In this document: one piece after another, positions 23,445 through 34,017 of the stretch
Layout: each line of letters starts with the position of its first letter
Position numbering within the stretch: position 1 is the first letter of the stretch
NCBI GenBank assembly: GCA_024036415.1
Contig: JAMWET010005070.1
Span: 45,001 to 109,000 of the forward strand
Direction of reading: 5' to 3'
From: Prochilodus magdalenae
Lineage: Eukaryota; Chordata; Actinopteri; Characiformes; Prochilodontidae
Length of the DNA: 64,000 nucleotides
Program-made: the position numbers and the translations under genes
Notes under the pieces: model-generated
Told to the model about the DNA's origin: nothing
The model's database searches: none
The model's input: only the letters and a program-made list of their open reading frames with translations

Positions 23445-23572
23445 GTAGAGTTTAGTTCCAACCTGGATCTATGCTGCTCACCCTACCCACCTTACAGAAC
23501 ACTAATACATGTGATCCAGCCAATCAAGGACTACTGAAGAAGACAATTAGCAGCTGGAACTAGACTCTGCAG
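23445..23572. mobile_element. short palindromic element (MITE-like)
   Basis: The ends GTAGAGTTTAGTTCCAACC (23445 onward) and GCTGGAACTAGACTCTGC (23553-23570) are inverted relative to one another with about three mismatches, enclosing about 85 bp that includes ACATGTGATCCAGCCAATCA. Very similar short elements are widespread in fish genomes. It has no coding capacity. The superfamily is not assigned. Confidence 0.55.
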
Positions 23573-25769
23573 GGCTGGGACCACTGAAGTACAACATAAT
23601 AAAGTTCTGCAGAAAAATCACTGAATGTACTTTGCAGAAATGAAAATGCCATGCTTTAATAACAGGCTTAACATTATCTCGTCTGCTGGTCAAGCGCCAA
23701 CAAGCTTGTTTAATGATTTCTATTAAATTCTCAATTAAAGTGACAAAGAGAAGAAGCGCTACACCTCTTCACAATCAACCCACTGACAAACAATAAAGCT
23801 AATTTAATTCAGAGTGTAAACTTTAATCAAACTCCTCATTGCATTTACAAGATAGCATTTTCCCTTATAAGTGGCAATTGTGATTAATAAATGGTTACAG
23901 TGCAAAAATAATGACTGCTTAACGTCCTGTTTAAATCTTATACCCAGCATTGCTGTGGATGCTCTTAATGGGAGGGCTGACTCTACAGAGTGCAGAAAAA
24001 AACCCTTGCTTTATGTGCTAAAGCTCACCTTTAGACCACCATTATTGAGCTTAACATCAGCGAAGCTCGTCTCAAATCAATACGTTCTCTCACACAAAAA
24101 GCTGCGTTGCGCTTCTGCATGTCCCTTGATATACTACTCCGTGCCAGCCGGCAGGAGCAACTCAGAGCAAAAAAAGAAAGAAAGAAAAAAAGGAAAAAAA
24201 GCTCAGTGCAAACAGCTTACTGAATGCGGCAGTTGCATCATTCTCCATGCAAACGACCTGCAGAAAACTCCACAAAGACGCAGGAGGCACAAACACTCAC
24301 TTCAACCATAATAAAGGCCCCATTGCAAAACAATGCTCACATAGCAAAACGGCCCAATCTGAAGAGAAGCCTGTAGAGTAAAAAGGAGATACTCAGAAAC
24401 ATAAATCCTGCAGAGTTAGCACATCTTCGTTTGTTTGCTCTCCTCTTGTCAGGATGATCTATAATTACACTCCCAAGCAAGAACACTAGTGTATTATATG
24501 CACTAAACTGATTGATGATGTCTTTGGTGTTCCCCCTTAGAATACCAGAGCATTTCAAGCTGAAATGAAGCAAGAAACCTTCTGCAGCAAGAAACGCATT
24601 CATAAGTCTCTTCCCTTTACGTGGCGTGAGAGCTCCATGCCAAGTAGGCAGGTTATTTAAGCGGGGGATTTCAATGATTCAGGAAAAAACTTTCTGCATA
24701 AGTAAATAGTTAAGAAGTAAATATGAGAGTCACTCAGAGCGGTTTGTGAAATTCACATTCATTGTGGAGAAACTTGGAGAAAAATGCTTACAGTGGGGCT
24801 GACGAGAACCAGATGTCTGAAGTTCAACGTCTCTAAAATCTCACCTCATAGCAAGTCACAACATAAAACGTTATGAATATGCTGCCTTATGTACAAAATA
24901 CTACCTAATGGTTTTGTGCTACAATTTTTGCCATAAAACATTTCATTTTAAAATTCACTCATGGAGAGCAGTACATGGTCGTAGGGCATATTAGATCCAA
25001 AGGGACTTTTTTAATAGATTTAAAACTTAATAAAATGGCTATATGTGTTGCATACATTGTAGTTCACATAAACGGTTCTTATCGACACCTTTCTAAAGAA
25101 ATCAATCAATATCAGTAGGTTTTGCTCCAATTAACCATTTTGCTCTGAATGACTATAACATGATTCATATCACAAAGATTGACTTCTTTAAAAATAAAAA
25201 GTGGAATTCCCCTTTAAGAACCTGCACTTAGGCTTCAGTGAAAACATATTCAAATTATTAAATACAAAGAGAACACAGCAATATGATTTGAATGAACACA
25301 TACAAGGTTTATGACAAACAGGATTAATAGATGGATTAGGTTCATTTGGGTGTGTAAGGAGTGCCTAATTCATGCTTTCAGGTGCAGCGTGCATGACTAC
25401 TTCTAAAAGGCTGTATTTCAGTTCAACTTTGACTCAGTTACGACATGCCCACAGACACAATGAAAACAAGAACACATGACCAGGGAAAAATGAGGTTTGT
25501 GGCGGCGCAGAACATCTCATTTTGCCATGTCTTTTTATATTCAAGGTCTTGGCACATAATTTGCTGCCTTCTGCTAATTAGAGACACTTTAGTACCCACA
25601 GTCTACCTTAAAGAACATGTAACAGCTCACTGGAGAATACTAATTTTACAGTTTAGCAATAACGATGTACAAAGGTAATCACTACTCCATCGTTTATTTG
25701 TTTTACCTTTTTCTTTATAAAAACTGGACCTTAAATTATACAGAATTAATTCACTACACTTTAATATAT

Positions 25770-26490
25770 ACACACCCGCATTCCCAAAAAAGTTAGGATG
25801 CTGTGTAAATAAATGTAAAAACTCATGGACCCCTTTTTTTCCACAATAGAACATAGAACACATATTAGATGAGACGTTTTACCATTTCATGATAATTATT
25901 AACACATTTAGAGCATAACGGCAGCAATGCATCTCAAAAAAGTTGGGACAGGGCCATGTCTACCATCGAGTAGCATCCCCGCTTCCTTTAAACAGTCTGT
26001 GAACATCTGGAATGGGAGAAGAATGTCAGTTGTCCCATTCGTGTAATGAAGGATTAGAGCTGCTCAACAGTCAAACGTCTTGTTCTTTAGACAGATTTTT
26101 TTGTTTAATGATGTGCCAAATATTTTCTATTGACCACAAAACAGCTTTCCACCTTGCCTAAAGTCCATTTTAAATTAGCTTTGGCCCAGAGAAGACGGCG
26201 GCATTTCTGGATTGTGTTGACATATGGCTTTGTCTATACATGATACAGCTTTAACTTGTATTTGTAGATTTCCCATGACCCATTACAGACCATGATGTGT
26301 GTTCTGGAAGTGTTGCTGAACCCATGCAGTGACTTCCAGCCAACATCCATATCAACATCTGATATGTGTTCTATGTACTATTGTAAATGAAATCTGGGTC
26401 TATGGGATCATTTCATACTATTTTTATTAACGTTTACTTTCACAGCATTACAACTTTTTTATTTTTAGGGAATTTGGAAATGTAATTTTT
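25770..26490 (-). mobile_element. internally deleted Tc1-like element
   Basis: The ends are inverted repeats of moderate identity: ATTCCCAAAAAAGTTAGGAT at the left and, read on the minus strand from about 26480, AATTCCCTAAAAATAAAAAA then GTTGTAATGCTGTG. Minus-strand remnants are a mid-transposase segment (about 26350-26160, KAICQHNPEMP... and LGQS-FKMD) joined directly to a C-terminal segment (about 26135-25960, KIFGTSLNKKI...C-AALILHYTNGTT), followed by a non-coding tail with GTCCCAACTTTTTTGAGATG. The middle with the catalytic domain is missing and the frame is broken. Confidence 0.65.
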
Positions 26491-27287
26491 TTTGTTTAAA
26501 AAAAAAAAAGCATTAATTCATTAACTATAAGCAAAGTGTACTACACAAAGAATATGCCACTATACATGTTATCTGGAATCACAAAAGGCATCCAAAAAAT
26601 CTATATTATCAAGACAGCCACTCTGAGACACAGAACTTTTACTAGGCAAAAAAAAAAACCATGGACCTGTATGCTTGTTTTGAAATAAACACATAAATCA
26701 CATTTTCCCAAGGATGTCTGTCAAGCAATATAAAGGTAATAATTAAGCTGTGTGGATGTTTATTATGAGATTTGTGCCACAGGAGCTACTGTACTATAGT
26801 AACAGTAAAGATTTAGAGATTTTATTTTATTTTATCTTGTGATAAATATTACAGCATATACTATATAATACACGCACACTTTTATACAGTTTTGAAAACA
26901 GCACTACTGCAATATACTGATGGTCCAGGATAAACCTGCCTACCTTATGATTATGTGACTCTTTCTAGTCATAATAGTCATATGGCTTTAAATTCCTTCA
27001 ATGAATTACTGCAAAACCTTTTTTATTCTAATCTTGCTTTTGAACATTTTCCAACCCTTATAAAAAATCCTAAGGCTTATCTTGCTTAACTAGCAGTATA
27101 AATAAAATGCTCAGACACAAAACAAAAAATCAATTAAAAAAGTGAAATTACATTATTTACATTAAGTAGAGGTTGAAAATGGGGGGTTCATGTAAAAATT
27201 AATCCTGTCTGTTTGTAGTACAATCCCAACACCAAAAAAGGAAGACGGACAGTACCTTACATCCTTTAAAAAAATGGTAGTCCATTC

Positions 27288-27340
27288 TGTTTCACCCCTA
27301 CTATGATGGACTGGCAGCCTATCCAGGGTGTTTCCTCGGG
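27288..27340 (+). repeat. fish SINE/LINE-like motif
   Basis: ATGATGGACTGGCAGCCTAT followed by CCAGGGTGTTTCCT resembles a motif that recurs in teleost SINE and LINE bodies. Only about 50 bp is recognisable and no promoter boxes are visible. Confidence 0.4.
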
Positions 27341-27394
27341 CACAGTTAAACCGTTTTTCCTTCAGAATTTTTATTGCGTTACTAAATATGCGCT

Positions 27395-28375
27395 CATTCC
27401 AAAATAAGTTGGAACCGGAGAATATTTACCACTCCTACATCACCTGTCCTTATCAACAACTAATCGTTGATAACACTGAAAACATAAACTGACCCAAAAC
27501 ACAGTTTTGCCATTTTTCTGTGATTTGTTGTTGTTGTGGTTTTTAGGACTGCACACAGGGCCAGTCAAAGGAGCAGAGGCGAATTTGTCATGCTGAAATT
27601 AGCATGAATGTCTGTGAAAAAGTAAGGCAGCAGATGTTTCTCCAAAAAAAACTTATCCAGTGTTAATGGTGCTTTTTACAGATGGTGCTTTGGAACTTTA
27701 CGCTGATAACAACCTGGACGCTTTTTCTTCTTGGCCTGGAGAACACAACGTCCACTGTTTCCATAAATCTGAAAGGTTGACTAGTCAGATCGCAACACGT
27801 TTCTACTGACTGACAAAACTGTACTATGCACAGTGGAAGTCATAACTTGCATTTATGGAAGCAGTGATGGAAGGTGATTATTAATAACATTTTCCCCCCC
27901 CAAAGTATTTCCAAGCCCATGGGGTGATATTTCCATGGAAGAATGCCAGTATTTAATGTAGTGCCATCTGAGGGGTTAAAGGTCACAATAATTAATTTGC
28001 GGTTTTTGGCCTTGTCTGTTGGGAGCAAAGATTTCTTTGGATTCTCTGAAGCTTTTGAGGACGACATGCTGACACAGAGCATGGAATGCCTAAAATCCTG
28101 GCTGAGGAGTGATGTTTTTATACTGCTGGGTTTATTGCTGTGAGTTTAACGCATCCTTGCATATAAAAGTACTATGCCTTTTCGTGATGCTTCTTTTATA
28201 TCCAAGCACAACTTCATCGCCTGTTGAAGATGTATCTTCAACATTTCACAACGATACTAGTCTTAAATTGCCCCCGTCACCACTTTTAGAACATTTTGCA
28301 GACATCAGTTTCAGAATAAGCATATGTACCAACCAACCAACAATAAATACAGCCCCATTTTTTGGAACTGGAGAT
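27395..28375 (-). mobile_element. decayed Tc1-like element
   Basis: The right end carries GCCCCATTTTTTGGAACT (about 28350-28370) and the left end ATTCCAAAATAAGTTGGAAC (27394-27413), the end sequence typical of this lineage. The minus strand shows a degenerate N-terminal helix-turn-helix stretch (about 28090-28010, resembling QRISEALRKSKE) and a mid-transposase stretch with VLQAKKKK (27715-27760). Multiple frameshifts and no open frame. It may be related to the copy 1 kb to its left, or both may be older independent insertions. Confidence 0.55.
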
Positions 28376-28856
28376 TTCAGGGGGAAAAAAGTAAGGTAAT
28401 TAGAAATATGGTTCTTTTACATTCAAAAGTTAAGAATTGATTTCAGAGTATAAATCTTGGATTTTTACAGCCTATTGAAATGGAAGCTGGGAAGTCTATT
28501 ACAAATTGCTATGGCTTCTGAGAGAATAAAAAACCATCCAAGCAGTCAGTCACAGTAAGAGCAGTTTGCTGTAGCTAGCTCAAAATTATAGGCTCACCAA
28601 GAGCATACTTAACTAGGTTAACTATTTCTAATTCCATTACTTTCAAACTAGATTTAAATTAGCAATGATGTAATGGGCAAAACTTACTTTTTACCATTTG
28701 AGCATTGGTCAGCCATACTGATAAATTTCATGTCAGCGACATTAATTATACAAACTTCAGTTCTACTCAGATCTGTACAGTAAAGTTACATGTGAACACA
28801 TAATGAAAGCCAAGCTGTCTATTAGATAGTATGTATGTGTGGGAGTTGACCCTTAC

Positions 28857-28942
28857 CTCAGTAAATGCTCTAACAGGGGCTGCTATGGCTCTCTCCTCCT
28901 CCAGATACTGATCCCATGACCAGGGTCTCTTCTTACTGTTAC
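28857..28942 (-). CDS. l3mbtl4: l3mbtl4 exon 4, N-terminal arm of MBT repeat 1
   Basis: The exon has 86 nt, acceptor GTGAATAG and donor GTAAGG. It encodes residues 45-73 and contains the hallmark opening of an MBT repeat, RPWSWDQYLEEE followed by AIAAPVRAF: the tryptophan-tyrosine-leucine arm that packs against the neighbouring repeat. The same pattern recurs in exon 7 (FNWEKYLEAC...APKNLF) and exon 10 (FVWEEYLED...AVPSQAF), which confirms the three-repeat register. The six-base acceptor context is short on pyrimidines, but the frame match leaves little doubt. Confidence 0.9.
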
Positions 28943-29061
28943 CTATTCACAATTACACATATATAAATACATATCCTTTACCACAAATACAACCATTTTA
29001 ATCAATTAGCAGAATGTACAGAAGTATTTATAGACATATCAAACACGGAGAGATGTTTTAC

Positions 29062-29116
29062 CACTTGAAGCAGACACTTTGTTTTTCATCTTCGTGGTAT
29101 CTTCTTTTGGACGCTC
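29062..29116 (-). CDS. l3mbtl4: l3mbtl4 exon 3, linker before MBT repeat 1
   Basis: The exon has 55 nt, acceptor TTTGTAG and donor GTAAAA. It encodes residues 27 to 44 plus the first base of codon 45, a lysine-, serine- and threonine-rich linker beginning ERPKEDTTK. It carries no domain; the low-complexity, charged character matches the variable N-terminal tail of the family. It is flanked by very short introns (95 and 119 bp), so exons 2 to 4 form a tight cluster of about 450 bp between a 17-kb and a 6.4-kb intron. The phase (0 in, 1 out) fits both neighbours. Confidence 0.82.
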
Positions 29117-29211
29117 CTACAAAGGTAACAGTCATATTAAAATCTATTTTAAAAACATGGCAAAGGAGTCAATACAGCTTGGTTTAGGGGCACAAGGCTC
29201 TCCACACTCAC

Positions 29212-29304
29212 TCTGAGACTGTATTCCTCCGACACACTTCTGGGATTCAAACTCTGTTTCCTTTTTTTCCTGTCCTCTCCCTGCATCATTAGAGAACGAC
29301 TGAT
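29212..29304 (-). CDS. l3mbtl4: l3mbtl4 exon 2, start codon and basic N-terminus
   Basis: The acceptor CTCATTTCAG precedes 29304 and the donor GTGAGT follows 29212. Two consecutive ATG codons occur at 29289-29287 and 29286-29284; from the first, the exon encodes 26 residues beginning MMQGEDRKKRKQ, a lysine/arginine-rich stretch that could serve as a nuclear localisation signal. Fifteen nucleotides before the ATG would be 5' UTR. The start is chosen because it opens the frame that continues in phase 0 into exon 3, and because L3MBTL4 proteins begin with a similar short charged segment. The frame is open upstream to the acceptor, so a further upstream start in another exon cannot be ruled out. 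Confidence 0.8.
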
Positions 29305-31104
29305 CTGAAATGAGACAAAAATACACAAACAATAAAAATATATATATATAAATTTTTTTTTAAAAATGGCCACATCAACTAGGGATACACCAAATGTTTG
29401 GCAATAGAAATTACTTTTGGTGTTCAGCCGAATAAATGAAAAGACCAAATCATTTACACAGAACAGTGACGTGTTGACATTCACATTTTCTCCAGTATAC
29501 TGGGGCAGCAACATCTATATGGGTTATCTGCTGAATTAAAATATGATTATTTTTTTCAGAAGCAAAATTCCTTCTATGCTATAAACTGCTTTTTCTTTTT
29601 CTCCATATATCTGTCCATTCCTAATCTGTAATTACCATTGTTCCTTCCATTTCCAATCTTGTTTGGCATATATACTTGTATGCATGAAACTTTATAAATC
29701 TTAGAAACATTTTTATAAATTTGGCTTTATATTAATGAAATATTGATATAACAGCAGTTTTATACTCTACATTAGAATAAATGCCTCATTTAAGTAAATG
29801 TAATTCAGGTTTCACTCTGTGTTTTTCAGCAGTTCACAGCCACTATGCAAGAAAAGAAACCACTTTAAACGCCAGTGCTGACAGACATGTTTTAAAATCA
29901 GAAGAGAGTTTCTAGCTATTGCTTCATGTGGCTGGTAAATTGTCTGCTATGAAATAGAAATTACATGAGAAAACCTGGAAGAGCTGGGAATCCCCAAAGG
30001 TCTCTTTCAGGTGTTGCTTTCTCTGGGTTCTTGCTAGACAACAAGCTGCTATGCATGTTTCTATACCTTAAGACTGCAGTGGCTACAAAGTAGGGTGTTG
30101 ATATATACGTTTGGAATTGTAAAAGCCTACATGCATTTAAAACCATCTTCTAGCTCTGCCAGTTATTCAGACCATACCAGAAAGTACAGGCAAAACAAAA
30201 TCTTGTGGGCTGTAAAAAGCATGTAGGTGTATTTTTACACAAAGAAAAGCTTTTCATAACTCAGTCGCAAGACCCGTATAACAGCCTCCCGCACAAAATG
30301 AGATACCTCACGCAGTACGCACGCATGCATGTAGTACACATGCCAAACCTAGTTTCAAGCACACTGGCCCAGAAGAAAGAGAAAACGAAATAAATAAATA
30401 AATAAAACAAAAAAAAGTAGCAACAAGGGTTTTAGGCACACTGGCAGGTGAGAAACATTCTGACTAACAACTGCAGGTTGACATTAAAATGTATGGCATG
30501 TTGAGTACAGCACTATTCTAACAATATCAATAGCCACTGTAAGTGACTCACCGTTTAATGTTTGCACTCACCTAATCCACCCTATCAGGGAATCAGCCCT
30601 CCAGCTTCCATTCCAATCACATTCTACGTCCTCGCCGAATCGCTGCAAGGCCTGGCATCAAAGCAAAAGAAACAGTATTCTCTTAAGTCATTCCAAGCAC
30701 TTGGGCTGAACAAATATGTCCTACATGAACATCCTCTTAATCCTGCTGTTTAGCCTAATGTACAAGTGCTGGTAATTTGGGCTGTCCTATGCAGACACCA
30801 GCACCTAAAGGGAGAGAGAAATTGTTAAGATGTTCTTGACCTCCAGCACTTCATTAAAGCGGTTAAGAGTCGAACCTCCATCATGCTCTTTCTGCCTTGT
30901 TGAGAACAGCACAGCATTGATCAAAAACGGTCTGTAAATAACTGATTCCAGCCACTTAATGAATGACAGTTTTATTTTAGTACTGGCTCATGGAACTGAA
31001 CAGAACACCGCCAAACCATTTAACACAAACTTGTAACAGTTTTAATCATACATTTTAATTAGCTACCACCTGGTTGACACTGGATTTTGTCTACATTAAA
31101 AAAT

Positions 31105-31111
31105 ATATATA

Positions 31112-31142
<31 letters not shown>

Positions 31143-31145
31143 AAC
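31105..31145. repeat. (AAAT)n microsatellite
   Basis: A run of AAAT units after a short AT tract in intron 1; a similar but shorter run is at 30388-30408. Confidence 0.9.
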
Positions 31146-33043
31146 AAAAAACTGCTAACACGGCTCTTAAGAGCTGTGCAAATAAATAAAATACACGCAC
31201 GCACGCACACGCAATGAACACTCATTTATTTTCTAAAAAAGATGCGTGAAGATTTTTTACACCAATTCTACACCAAGGAAAAAAGGATTTTCCTGTAAGA
31301 GCACATCCAAGCCAAGAACCACAAAGAAACCTTTATTAGTAAAGAGTCTACAGGAAAATTTAGATTGAGCAGTTCATTTGGCTTGAATGGGCAGAGACAT
31401 GACATTAGAACAACTAACACACACGGATAAAGAGTTCTATTCAGTAACGTTCATTTTATGGTCCCATACAACAATCAGCATGGATTATAATCCAACTGGC
31501 ATTCGTTTTCAACACGATGAATGCGATGAATACTAGGCTACATTCACACAGCGCAAAAATGGCCAAAGGTTAATCATCATATGATGTGCTGTCCGTGTCT
31601 GTGTGCAGAGTGAACAGGAAAACCATACAGAACCAGACATTCTCAATTCCAATTTGGGTCACGTTCATATGTGGTTTCAAAATCTGATGCCTATCCGAAA
31701 CTTGCAGTCTGAACAGCCAGATCACAATTTATGCCATCAATCCACCTCAAAGTATGTAAATTTCTACACTTTTAGAGACCTCTGAACTGATGTTTCTGTC
31801 CAAAAACTCAAAGCACCTCTCAGCCGTTCCATGTTCAAAGGAATTTCAAACCAAATGCTGGAATACGCTGTGAACGAGGCTTTAACATCAAAGAAAAAAA
31901 TCTGAAAGCAAAATTTAAAGAAACCAAGGATACAAGCCAAAGAAGAAATAATGGCCCTTTCACAGCGAGTTTAAACACATTCTCAGTGGAAAACCCAGCT
32001 GTCAGCGTTTGGAGCGATCCTCTGATACCAGCAAAAATGAAACTGAAACCAGGAGTGGACCTGGTTGAGTGCACTCATCAACAGTCATTGTTTACATTTG
32101 GATGAGCCACGCAAAAGCATTGTTCTTTTGAGAACCCAGGTCAGTTTAAGAGCGGTCTGACCGATTTAAGAGCATAATTGCTCAGACTGATGAGGGATAT
32201 AGGTGACAGTCGTACTAGAAAATCAGATTTGGTGAGAAAAACAGATTACGTTGCTTTTGCCTGCTGTGTGAACGTAGCCTTAGACCATGCATTATTTATT
32301 ATTTCCCTGCGGATCTTCCCTTTAAACTATGCAGAACAAGGCTTTGTTTAAGACATTTAGACTCGTATGTGATTTTTTTAAAAACTGTGAAAAATTTTGT
32401 ACTGATAAAAAACAAAAAAACAAACAAAAAAAAAAAATCAGCTATTATTTTAGAATTGTAAAATTGTTTAATCCAAGTCACTGTAGTATCATTTGGGATC
32501 GAATTTTGAAATACTACATTTGTTATCCAAAGTCATAATTCCAGTGTTGTGACAACCCACCTACACCTTTACTGCACTATACTGTAAATTAAAAATTCAT
32601 TTGTCTGATCAAACATAATGCCTTCATCATCCAGCAGCAGAGCTGAAACAAATCCTTAAGAAATCATAAGTATCATGATTAATAAAAGTCTTTGCATCGA
32701 AGCTTCATTTAGTCCACACCATTATAAAAAGCTCACCACTCACAATCACTGCTGCACAACATGCTGCTTTGACGGTAGCCGCAGTCATATTTTTTGTGTG
32801 TTTGCAGCCCCTTTAGCAAGTCTGTAATGCAATATCAGTCTCTTTGTTTTGGATTTCACTAGCCATTAACCAAAAGCAGCCAGTAGTCACCTACAGTAAA
32901 CACACACACACACGTGATGCAGAGTGCTGCTGACAAACTTTTAACAAGATTTCAATGACAAACTAAAAATCAAACTACAATAACACTAAGAACATTAAAT
33001 TAATAATAAAACAGTGGAGTTTAGCGGGTAAGCTGATGACTCC

Positions 33044-33076
33044 CCCACAGCCTAGTGGCCCACAGCCTAGTGGCCT
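33044..33076. repeat. 15-bp tandem duplication
   Basis: CACAGCCTAGTGGCC occurs twice head to tail just before the CA array, a small slippage-type duplication. Confidence 0.85.
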
Positions 33077-33133
33077 CTAATGCACTGCTAAGGGAAGTCA
33101 GCTTTGCATCACTCTCACAATAAAGCTTTATTA

Positions 33134-33136
<3 letters not shown>

Positions 33137-33225
<89 letters not shown>
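33137..33225. repeat. (CA)44 microsatellite
   Basis: About 89 bp of uninterrupted CA dinucleotides in intron 1. It is the longest pure CA run in the window and likely polymorphic. Confidence 0.97.
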
Positions 33226-33226
<1 letters not shown>

Positions 33227-33802
33227 CTGCACTCAGACTGTAATATGACCCGAACACAGTGCTACTGATGTTCCGACGTGACTGGATATCCACATGGAAA
33301 TACAGTGAATAGACAGAACCAGACAGCATCGCTGGGGAAGTGGTTGTTTAAACAAATCCACACATTCATGTGAGAAATATTACGCTACAAAATTTTGAAA
33401 AGTTGCAATTAATAGCGAACAGTTTGAACATCTATGTGGTGATCTTGTCAGAGTTAACTAATGTATTACCACTTTCAGGAATGTTGTAGTTCAGACCATC
33501 TTAGTCAAGCTCACAGCAAATACATGATCATGACTAGTCAAGGCAGAGTCAGGAGCGAGACAAATTAAGGGAAATAATTGTGAGTCAGAGTAAAGACCAA
33601 GAGAAAAATAAATACATTTTGCATCCTTATCCAAGACAAAGTCTTAATTACTCCAGGACAAATTACTGGAAAAACACAAACAAGGAAGTTTCTTTCACAA
33701 AACATCAAAACTAAAATAAAAATAACCTACAAAGCAGTAACAAAACACCTACCTACAAACAAACAGACCAAGACCTGAACGTTCCTTTGCCTTTAACTAC
33801 CA

Positions 33803-34017
33803 TCTGAATTAATGGAACCAAGGTCCACTGCAAATGAATCCACCCAAAGCCCACTCTCAATTAATCCAACTAATGGATGCTCTAAATGAATCCACCCAAT
33901 GTTGACTCTCCATTAATCCAACTAATGCACACTCTGAATGAATCCACCTAGAACCCATTTTGAATCCTCTGAATTAATGCAACTATTTATCACTCTAAAT
34001 GAATTTAACCGATGCCT
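33803..34017. repeat. 52-bp tandem repeat, about four diverged copies
   Basis: The marker AATGAATCCACC recurs at about 33833, 33885 and 33937, and as AATGAATTTAACC at about 33998, a period of 52, 52 and 61 bp. Each unit also carries CACTCT followed by AATTAATCCAACTAATG. The last unit has an insertion. It is non-coding. Confidence 0.85.

Larger units (their letters stand above)
22442..28856. other. intron 4, repeat-rich
   Basis: Intron of 6.4 kb with triplet microsatellites (23030-23113), a palindromic repeat (23445-23572), two decayed Tc1-like copies (25770-26490, about 27395-28375) and a short fish-SINE-like motif (27290-27340). A plus-strand ORF of 139 codons (22506-22925) is antisense to the gene and has no recognisable domain. 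No other exon is seen. Confidence 0.6.

Noticed and set aside
33021..33329. Poly-Cys/Val ORF
   Set aside because: Translation of a CA dinucleotide array.
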